Shown here one piece after another: positions 1-5,008 of a stretch of 5,008 nucleotides of DNA. The translations under genes and the position numbers were made by a program. Numbering within the stretch: position 1 is the first letter of the stretch; each line of letters begins with the position of its first letter. Source of the stretch: Cytophagaceae bacterium (GTDB lineage Bacteria > Bacteroidota > Bacteroidia > Cytophagales > Spirosomataceae); contig JAIXRT010000154.1 of assembly GCA_027485075.1 (NCBI GenBank), forward strand, positions 1-5,008, given 5' to 3'. The notes beneath the pieces were generated by a model. It saw only the letters and a list, made by a program, of their open reading frames with translations. It did no database searches and had not been told where the DNA came from.

Positions 1-364
1 TCCCATGTGTCCCAGCCACGGCTAGCGTAGGCATTTGTTCCGTGATCCAACCCAAAATCTGCGAACGCTTCCACAAGGGTATGTTGGCCGCCAACAAATA
101 ATTCTTTTCAATGTGGTTGGCAGGAATCGCTGGCGTATAAATAAACAGACACGACTCAGGTTCAGCTAAGCAGATCGCCGGAATTTGATCGACTGAATCT
201 TCGTAGTGAATGACCATCCCTTCACTAGCGAGGGTGCGCGTTAATGGGCTTTCGGTTTTGTCGTAGCCAGCCACGGGGTATCCGTTGTATAGAAACCAGC
301 GAGCGATGGCCGACATCCCGATGCCGCCGATGCCTAGAAAGTAGACTTGTTTCAAGTCTGTCAT
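1..364 (-). CDS. murC: UDP-N-acetylmuramate--L-alanine ligase MurC, N-terminal part (cut by left edge)
   Basis: The ligase joins L-alanine to UDP-MurNAc using ATP, the first step of stem-peptide assembly in the cytoplasm. The reverse strand reads from an ATG at 364-362 for 121 codons plus one base and runs off the left edge with no stop, so only the N-terminal quarter or so of a normal MurC (about 450-490 aa) is present. Seen: a Rossmann-like UDP-binding start with GIGGIGMSAIAR at residues 11-22, the YTPAIP segment at 76-81 (family: SsAI/TPAIp), the WKRSQILG segment at 98-105, and AGTHG at 117-121, which is the opening of the Mur ligase P-loop AGTHGKTTT; the next base fits the expected Lys codon. 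The start lies 8 nt after the murG stop, with no clear Shine-Dalgarno, so it is read as the last visible gene of the murD-ftsW-murG-murC operon. MurC, rather than Mpl, is favoured by the dcw context and the GIGGIGMS motif. Confidence 0.96.
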   Translation of the reverse strand, partial: MTDLKQVYFLGIGGIGMSAIARWFLYNGYPVAGYDKTESPLTRTLASEGMVIHYEDSVDQIPAICLAEPESCLFIYTPAIPANHIEKNYLLAANIPLWKRSQILGWITEQMPTLAVAGTHG

Positions 365-372
365 GGAAACGT

Positions 373-1482
373 TTATGCGCATGGATTCATGTCGTTTAAT
401 ATAGCTTGTGCGATTTCTGTGGCCGCGTAGGGTTTACCCATAGCTAAGCTCTGAAGTCCTAATTCGGTTAAACCCGTTTTATCTGATAATGTCTTTAATG
501 CAGTAGGTACCAAATCTGCTTGCGCATTTTTATCTAGCACGAGGCGTGCAGCCCCATTGTTAACGAGGCTTTTGGCATTTTCTGTTTGATGATCTTCGGA
601 GGCATTCGGGAACGGAACCAAAATACTCGGTTTTCCTGCCAAACAAATTTCAGAAACACTGAGCGCCCCAGCACGGGAAACAACTAAGTCGGCCATCGCA
701 TACGCTAAATCCATCTCATAAATAAAGGCCGATACATAATTTTTGATTCCATTAGTGGCCCCTGAGGCCTTTTTTGCCTCATTTTCGAACGACACCCCTG
801 TTTGCCAGATTAACTGAACATCTGCTTTCGCAATGTCCGCTAATCCGTTTTGAATGGCTAGATTGATGCTTCGAGCACCTTGGCTACCACCTATAACCAG
901 GATCGTTTTTTTATTCGGATCAAGACCAAAAAAGGCACATGCTTTTTCTTTTTTCCCCGCGAGGTCAATTAAGTCTTTGCGTACCGGATTTCCGGATAAG
1001 GTAATTTTATCTTTTCCGAAGAATTTTTCCATGCCAGGGTAAGCAACGAAAATATGTTTGGCTTTGCCGCTAAGTGCTTTATTGGTGATGCCTGCGAACG
1101 AATTTTGTTCTTGGATGAAGAAAGGAATTCCTTTGACCCAAGCAGCAATTAACATCGGTCCTGAGGCATATCCACCCACCCCGATGGCTACATCGGGTTT
1201 GAATTCAGCAATAATTTGGAATGCTTTGCGCAGGCTTTGAAGAAGCTTAAAGGGGAATAGTAGGTTTTTGGCCATGTGCTGGCGGTTAATGCCTACGATC
1301 GGTAAACCTTGAATACGGAATCCTGCTTTGGGAACTTTTTCCATTTCCATTTTGCCTTCAGCGCCCACGAATAGAAATTCGAGGGAGGGATCTTGGTCCT
1401 TTAGTGCCGTGGCGATGGCGATGGCTGGATAAATATGTCCTCCAGTTCCGCCTCCAGAAATGATGATTCGTTTAATGCTCAC
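373..1482 (-). CDS. murG: UDP-N-acetylglucosamine--N-acetylmuramyl-(pentapeptide) pyrophosphoryl-undecaprenol GlcNAc transferase MurG
   Basis: MurG transfers GlcNAc from UDP-GlcNAc to lipid I, giving lipid II, at the cytoplasmic face of the membrane. The 369-residue product is of normal length for this GT-B glycosyltransferase (GT28). Seen: the first glycine loop GGGTGGH at residues 10-16 with His16, the second GVGGYASGP at 101-109, the acceptor-side EQNSFAG at 125-131, the third glycine loop GGSQGA at 198-203, and the UDP-GlcNAc site with SRAGALSVSE at 269-278 and PFPNASEDHQTENA at 290-303. All expected motifs are intact. The start is GTG (1482-1480), chosen because it puts GGGTGGH at the usual distance from the N-terminus and because it overlaps the ftsW stop by one base in a TAGTG junction, typical of translational coupling. 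No Shine-Dalgarno is evident. The stop is TAA, 8 nt before murC. Confidence 0.98.
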   Translation of the reverse strand: MSIKRIIISGGGTGGHIYPAIAIATALKDQDPSLEFLFVGAEGKMEMEKVPKAGFRIQGLPIVGINRQHMAKNLLFPFKLLQSLRKAFQIIAEFKPDVAIGVGGYASGPMLIAAWVKGIPFFIQEQNSFAGITNKALSGKAKHIFVAYPGMEKFFGKDKITLSGNPVRKDLIDLAGKKEKACAFFGLDPNKKTILVIGGSQGARSINLAIQNGLADIAKADVQLIWQTGVSFENEAKKASGATNGIKNYVSAFIYEMDLAYAMADLVVSRAGALSVSEICLAGKPSILVPFPNASEDHQTENAKSLVNNGAARLVLDKNAQADLVPTALKTLSDKTGLTELGLQSLAMGKPYAATEIAQAILNDMNPCA

Positions 1483-2666
1483 TAAATAACTGATTTAAGG
1501 TCTTTGGTTTCCATTTCTTTATCGCGACTAATGGATAGAATTAGACCAATACTAAGTGCTGTAAATACAAGTGACGTTCCTCCCGCAGAAATCATAGGCA
1601 TCGGTTGGCCCGTCACAGGACCTGCACCCACCGCCACAAGCATGTTAATGAACGCCTGAATCACGATGGAAAATGTTAAGCCGGCTGACAGCAAACCTCC
1701 GAGTGGTTTACCACTATAGCGAATCACAGAGGAGCCTCGCCACATAAACCAGAGAAATAGCAGCGGTATAGCTAGTCCCATAATGAGACCATACTCTTCT
1801 AAAATAATGGCATACACGAAATCCGATTCTGCTTGGGATAAGATGAATCGATATTGACTGTTACCGGGTCCTTTGGGGATGAGTGCACCGGTAGCGATGG
1901 CGTACCAGCTACGTTTAAGTTGGTAATTCTCGTCTTTATCTTCTAAGCTCTTTAAACCATTTTTATCTGATGAAAGCGTACGTTGCGCGTAAGTTGCCAA
2001 ACGTGCTTTTACCGTGGCTGCCCGCTGGCCGATACCTAACGTTACAACTGAGCCGGCTATAAATCCCACAATGCCTACAATCAGGAAAATTGATTTGAAA
2101 GGAACTCGACCAAAAATCATTAGGACGATACTTGTTAGGAAAATCAAAATGGCTGTCGAGAAATTAGATAACATGACCAAGAAGCAGGTGATTCCTACTT
2201 GGATTAGAATAACTAAGATTACACCGAAATTATAGGCACTCTGATCAGCTTGCCGGGTTGAAAAGATCTTCGCCAAACTCATCGTTAAGCATAGTTTCGC
2301 CATATCGGAGGGCATGAAACTGATAAATCCTAGGTCGATCCAGCGGCTTGCTCCACCTTTATTTTCGCCAAAGAAGAAAGCAACGAGAATGAGAATCCAA
2401 GAAAAAATCAGGAAGATGTTACTGTACTTGGTGACGCGCAGGTAGTTTTGGCGGGAAATCCAAGACATGATGGCGAAGGATCCCGCAAGCAGGAATATCG
2501 ATTTAGCGATGTTAAAAATAGGGACCATGGGGCCACCCATAAACATCTTTCCTTTGGCAGAAAATTGAATAAGTAAGCCAAAAATATTTAGTAGAAAAAC
2601 GATAAACCAAATTTGGTAATCGCCTGCTAAACGGGTTTTGATAAAATTGGTTATTCTAGCTTCCAT
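1482..2666 (-). CDS. ftsW: Septal peptidoglycan polymerase FtsW (SEDS family)
   Basis: FtsW is a SEDS glycosyltransferase that polymerises lipid II at the division septum together with a class B penicillin-binding protein (FtsI). The 394-residue product is very hydrophobic; I count about ten membrane segments (roughly 17-37, 49-70, 82-99, 120-135, 143-163, 168-187, 190-212, 284-306, 326-348, 357-380), with a large polar loop at about 213-280. Seen: GGASRWIDLG at 104-113, KGPGNS at 265-270, ESDFVYAIILEEYG at 280-293 (Asp282 matches the catalytic Asp of SEDS enzymes) and PVTGQPMPMISAGGTS at 350-365. The usual QPSE reads MPSD at 118-121, and the EPD-GT region reads SNFSTA at 167-172. The ATG lies inside the end of murD (11 nt overlap), followed by the cytoplasmic lead and a GDYQIW segment at the usual place. 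FtsW is preferred to RodA because it sits between murD and murG. Confidence 0.96.
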   Translation of the reverse strand: MEARITNFIKTRLAGDYQIWFIVFLLNIFGLLIQFSAKGKMFMGGPMVPIFNIAKSIFLLAGSFAIMSWISRQNYLRVTKYSNIFLIFSWILILVAFFFGENKGGASRWIDLGFISFMPSDMAKLCLTMSLAKIFSTRQADQSAYNFGVILVILIQVGITCFLVMLSNFSTAILIFLTSIVLMIFGRVPFKSIFLIVGIVGFIAGSVVTLGIGQRAATVKARLATYAQRTLSSDKNGLKSLEDKDENYQLKRSWYAIATGALIPKGPGNSQYRFILSQAESDFVYAIILEEYGLIMGLAIPLLFLWFMWRGSSVIRYSGKPLGGLLSAGLTFSIVIQAFINMLVAVGAGPVTGQPMPMISAGGTSLVFTALSIGLILSISRDKEMETKDLKSVI

Positions 2667-3987
2667 GAGTTAATCGGTTAACGGTTGCCTTAAATTGATC
2701 CCCGCGGTCTTCGTAATTTTTAAATAAATCAAAACTAGCGCAGGCAGGCGAGAGGAGTACGATATCTCCTGATTCGCCCCATTGCATACTAGTCGACACG
2801 GCAGTTTCTAATGAATCTGTCGACATAATCTGAGGTACTCGGTCGCCAAAATGGGCCATTAATTTAGCATTATCTGTCCCCAAACAAATCATGCCTTTGA
2901 CTTTAGATTTGACTAAATCGTTTAGGACGTCGTATTCGTTTCCTTTATCTACCCCACCGATTATCAGAATTAAATTCTTTTGAAAGGAGTTTAGCGCATA
3001 GAATACAGCGTCCACATTAGTGGCCTTTGAGTCATTGATGAATTGAATTCCTTGCCAGTTACCGCAAGGTTCTAATCGATGCGGTGCATTTTGAAATGAG
3101 CCTAGATTTGCTTGAATGTCAGACCAAGACACGCCAGCTTCGGTAGCCGCTAAAACGGCAGCAGCCATGTTGATGGCATTATGTGGTCCTTGAATCGGGG
3201 CCGTAGCACGTTCAATTTTGCCAAACGCAAACTGAATCGCATCATCGGTGATATTTGCCGCACTGGCTTGTTGGCCAAAATGAATGGCCTTCAGATGTGC
3301 TGCTTTCGGAATTAAATCCTGGTATTGTTGGATCACTTCGTCATCTCCCCAATAGATACACGCGGTTTGCGCGTTTGCATTTTGGAAGATTCTGAATTTG
3401 GAGTGAATGTAATTTTCAAATTTATATTCGTAGCGATCGAGGTGATCGGGCGTGATGTTAATGAGTACGGCCACGTCCGGTTTAAAGTCGAAGCAACGAT
3501 CTAGTTGGAAGCTAGATATTTCGAGTACGAAATAATCAAAGCTGTCATCCATGACTTGTTTAGCAAAGCTTTGTCCGATGTTGCCGGCTAGGCCTACGTT
3601 GAATCCGGCTTCTTTGAGCAAGTGGTAGGTGAGTAGGGTGGTTGTCGTTTTGCCGTTGCTTCCGGTGATAGCGATCAATTTTGCTTTGGTGTAGCGTGCG
3701 GCAAATTCAATTTCAGAAACGAGGGGTATTCCTTGTTTCTTAATGGTTTGTACGAGTTCGCTTTTCTCAGGAATTCCGGGACTGATGATAATTTCGTCCG
3801 CTTTTAAAATTTCGGATACGGTATGCTTTTCGGATTCGAATGGAATTGATTGGCTGCGTAACTGATCTTGGTAATGTTCTTTTAGTTTTCCTTGGTCGGA
3901 AAGAAAAACGCTAAAGCCTTTTGATTGGGCTAAAAGGGCTGCGCCAACACCACTTTCTCCTCCTCCTAAAATGACTATATGGCCCAT
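2656..3987 (-). CDS. murD: UDP-N-acetylmuramoyl-L-alanine--D-glutamate ligase MurD
   Basis: MurD adds D-glutamate to UDP-MurNAc-L-Ala with ATP hydrolysis in the cytoplasm. The 443 residues match the family's usual 430-460. Three domains are visible. The UDP-binding Rossmann domain has ILGGGESGVGAA at 6-17 and SPGIP at 69-73. The central ATPase domain has the P-loop TGSNGKTTTT at 108-117, EISSFQLD at 156-163, NITPDHLDRY at 177-186, a Lys197 at the place of the carbamylated lysine, and GPHNAIN at 267-273. The C-terminal ligand domain has PHRLE at 302-306, NDSKATN at 318-324, GGVDKG at 344-349 and SPACASFDLFKNYEDRGDQF at 413-432. No key residue is missing. The ATG at 3987-3985 places the first glycine motif six residues in, as usual. 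It is the first gene of the operon: about 100 nt separate it from the tsf terminator, and a promoter candidate lies in that gap. There is no Shine-Dalgarno. Its 3' end contains the ftsW start. Confidence 0.98.
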   Translation of the reverse strand: MGHIVILGGGESGVGAALLAQSKGFSVFLSDQGKLKEHYQDQLRSQSIPFESEKHTVSEILKADEIIISPGIPEKSELVQTIKKQGIPLVSEIEFAARYTKAKLIAITGSNGKTTTTLLTYHLLKEAGFNVGLAGNIGQSFAKQVMDDSFDYFVLEISSFQLDRCFDFKPDVAVLINITPDHLDRYEYKFENYIHSKFRIFQNANAQTACIYWGDDEVIQQYQDLIPKAAHLKAIHFGQQASAANITDDAIQFAFGKIERATAPIQGPHNAINMAAAVLAATEAGVSWSDIQANLGSFQNAPHRLEPCGNWQGIQFINDSKATNVDAVFYALNSFQKNLILIIGGVDKGNEYDVLNDLVKSKVKGMICLGTDNAKLMAHFGDRVPQIMSTDSLETAVSTSMQWGESGDIVLLSPACASFDLFKNYEDRGDQFKATVNRLTHGS

Positions 3988-4020
3988 GCGTACTGATTTT
4001 GACTAAACGTAATTTGTTTA

Positions 4021-4051
4021 CAATTTAGAAAATGTCTGTCATTTTTTCAAA
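4021..4051 (-). promoter_or_regulatory. Candidate Bacteroidota-type promoter for the murD operon
   Basis: On the reverse strand the gap between the tsf terminator and murD contains TTTG (4051-4048), then 20 nt, then TAAATTG (4027-4021). This resembles the Bacteroidota sigma-A pattern TTTG / TAnnTTTG, with one T short in the -7 element. Transcription would start near 4014-4016 and leave a leader of about 27-30 nt before the murD ATG. The position, right after a terminator and ahead of the first gene of an operon, supports it; the imperfect -7 box keeps it a prediction. Confidence 0.5.
4029..4045. repeat. Short inverted repeat in the promoter spacer upstream of murD
   Basis: AAAATG (4029-4034) and CATTTT (4040-4045) are perfect 6-bp inverted arms around a 5-nt centre, TCTGT. 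The element lies entirely within the 20-nt spacer of the promoter candidate, where an operator could sit. The arms are AT-rich and short, so chance is a real alternative, and no regulator can be named. Confidence 0.25.
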
Positions 4052-4084
4052 CGTGATTTACGGCTTTTGTGGGAAATTTTACAC

Positions 4085-4116
4085 AAAAAAAAGACCAGCG
4101 TTTCGGCTGGTCTTTT
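4085..4116 (-). terminator. Intrinsic (Rho-independent) terminator of tsf
   Basis: Read on the reverse strand, AAAAGACCAGC (4116-4106) pairs perfectly with GCTGGTCTTTT (4099-4089) around a 6-nt loop, CGAAAC. The 3' arm runs into an uninterrupted tract of eight T (4092-4085). It begins 19 nt after the tsf stop and ends nearly 100 nt before murD, so it closes the rpsB-tsf transcript and separates it from the cell-wall operon. On the plus strand only four T follow the stem, so termination in that direction would be weak, and no plus-strand gene needs it. Confidence 0.93.
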
Positions 4117-4135
4117 GATGATTCTGGTGGTTAAA

Positions 4136-4969
4136 TTATACCAAAGCGATACGTTTGAAAGACGAGATCGTAAGACCTTTTTGCGTTGATTCAACATATT
4201 GACGGATCGTGATCGATGAATCTTTCACGAACTGTTGGTTTAATAGCGTAGACTCTTTGTAGAACTTCTCTAATTTACCTACAGCGATTTTCTCCAACAT
4301 AGCTTCTGGCTTTCCTTCTTGACGTGCTTGGTCTTTTCCAATCTCGATTTCACGCTCGATTGTTTCAGCATCAACACCGTCTTTGTCTAAAGCCACTGGT
4401 TTCATTGCCGTGATTTGCATCGCGATGTCTTTACCAACTTCTGCAACATCTACGCCTTGAACGTTTTCGAATGCGACAAGAACGCCGATTTTGTTGTTCG
4501 AGTGGATGTAAGAAACTACTTTCTCAGCTGAGATATTTTCGTACGCTGCTAACGTGATTTTCTCACCAATTTTACCAGTTAGGTCGATGATGTGTCCTTC
4601 TACAGAACGGCCATCAGCTAAAGGCTCAGCTAATAAATCATGTGCAGATGGCGCGTGAGATTTCACGGCTGCAGCTAAGATATTTTTAGCTAAATCGTTG
4701 AAAGCATCTACTTTAGAAACTGGCTCAGTCTCACATGCAAGGGCAATTAACTTACCGTTTGAGTGATCTGCGTTCATAGCGATCAAAACAACACCTTCAT
4801 TTGTTTCATTGTCGGCACGTTTCGCTGCTACTTTTTGACCTGCTTTACGTAGGATGTCTACGGCTGCTTCGAAGTCGCCATCGGCTTCTGTCAAAGCTTT
4901 CTTGCAATCCATCATACCGGCGCCAGTCATTTGGCGTAATTTATTAACGTCTGCGGCTGTAATTGACAT
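4136..4969 (-). CDS. tsf: Translation elongation factor Ts (EF-Ts)
   Basis: EF-Ts is the cytoplasmic guanine-nucleotide exchange factor that releases GDP from EF-Tu. The 277-residue product is of normal length. Seen: an N-terminal UBA-like domain with the signature LRQMTGAGMMDCKKAL at 11-26, followed by DGDFEAAVDILRKAG (30-44) and KRADNETNEG (50-59); a core half with IGVLVAFE at 161-168 and MQITAMKPVALD at 184-195; the segment EIGKDQARQEGKPEAMLEKI at 209-228; and GKLEKFYKESTLLNQQFVKD at 231-250. The C-terminus ends FKRIALV. One oddity: the core motif usually written TDFVA, whose Asp and Phe act on the EF-Tu Mg2+ site in E. coli, reads TEPVS at 81-85. The ATG at 4969-4967 gives the standard N-terminus. 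It lies 14 nt after the stop of what is probably rpsB, the usual partner, and is followed by a strong terminator. There is no Shine-Dalgarno. Confidence 0.98.
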   Translation of the reverse strand: MSITAADVNKLRQMTGAGMMDCKKALTEADGDFEAAVDILRKAGQKVAAKRADNETNEGVVLIAMNADHSNGKLIALACETEPVSKVDAFNDLAKNILAAAVKSHAPSAHDLLAEPLADGRSVEGHIIDLTGKIGEKITLAAYENISAEKVVSYIHSNNKIGVLVAFENVQGVDVAEVGKDIAMQITAMKPVALDKDGVDAETIEREIEIGKDQARQEGKPEAMLEKIAVGKLEKFYKESTLLNQQFVKDSSITIRQYVESTQKGLTISSFKRIALV

Positions 4970-4983
4970 AATTGGAATATTAG

Positions 4984-5008
4984 TTATTCTTGTTCTGCTT
5001 CTTTTTCA
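4984..5008 (-). CDS. rpsB: Probable C-terminal end of ribosomal protein S2 (cut by right edge)
   Basis: One reverse-strand frame entering from the right edge reads Glu-Lys-Glu-Ala-Glu-Gln-Glu and then TAA (4986-4984). An acidic, Glu-rich tail is common at the end of S2 in Bacteroidota, and rpsB directly precedes tsf in most bacteria. Seven codons cannot prove identity; the call rests on tail composition, the stop 14 nt before tsf, and gene-order knowledge. Confidence 0.55.

Noticed and set aside
854..1240. Two plus-strand open frames of 62 and 60 codons
   Set aside because: They lie fully antisense to murG, whose frame shows every family motif; their translations show no recognisable domain, and neither has a start signal or promoter.
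2014..2235. Plus-strand open frame of 73 codons
   Set aside because: It is antisense to the membrane-spanning part of ftsW; its composition (many Ile, Thr, Lys, Pro) is what the reverse complement of hydrophobic codons gives.
2669..2682. Small inverted repeat GTTAA-N4-TTAAC just upstream of the ftsW start
   Set aside because: It lies in murD coding sequence (Val-Asn-Arg-Leu-Thr), has only 5-bp AT-rich arms and would form a very weak hairpin; chance is the better explanation.
3988..4084. Possible small gene or RNA between the tsf terminator and murD
   Set aside because: No open frame of useful length and no stable structured element is visible in these 97 bases; the promoter candidate accounts for the region.
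4975..4989. Inverted repeat GAATA-N5-TATTC between the probable rpsB end and tsf
   Set aside because: The arms are five mostly A/T pairs with no T-tract after them, too weak for a terminator, and rpsB-tsf are normally co-transcribed.

Overview
The window is a chromosomal stretch from a member of the Bacteroidota, probably of the Cytophagales type. The reasons are the form of EF-Ts (an AADVNKLRQMTGAGMMDCKK start and an FKRIAL-type end), an FtsW with the phylum's SNFSTA variant in place of the proteobacterial EPD-GT motif, almost no Shine-Dalgarno sequences before the start codons, and a promoter candidate of the TTTG / TAnnTTTG kind. The order-level placement is inference. All genes lie on the minus strand, so they read from right to left.

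Layout in the direction of transcription: the last codons of what is probably rpsB (ribosomal protein S2, cut by the right edge); tsf (EF-Ts, 4969-4136); a strong intrinsic terminator (4116-4085); a short intergenic region with a candidate promoter (4051-4021); then a tightly packed peptidoglycan/division operon murD (3987-2656), ftsW (2666-1482), murG (1482-373) and murC (364 to beyond the left edge). The murD-ftsW and ftsW-murG junctions overlap by 11 and 1 nt, and murG-murC are 8 nt apart, so the four genes should be one transcript with coupled translation.

The four cell-wall genes serve linked steps. MurC and MurD add the first and second amino acids (L-Ala, D-Glu) to UDP-MurNAc in the cytoplasm. 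MurG adds GlcNAc to lipid I to make lipid II on the inner membrane face. FtsW polymerises lipid II at the septum. They form the distal half of the classical dcw cluster. The usual proximal half, whose last gene is normally mraY, is not upstream: the translation genes rpsB-tsf stand there instead, so the cluster seems to be split at this point.

I see no mobile element, CRISPR array, RNA gene or novel multi-gene system. The most notable signal is in EF-Ts, where the normally near-invariant TDFV motif that disrupts the EF-Tu Mg2+ site reads TEPV. FtsW also departs from SEDS consensus positions. The plus-strand open frames at 854-1042, 1058-1240 and 2014-2235 are antisense shadows of murG and ftsW.
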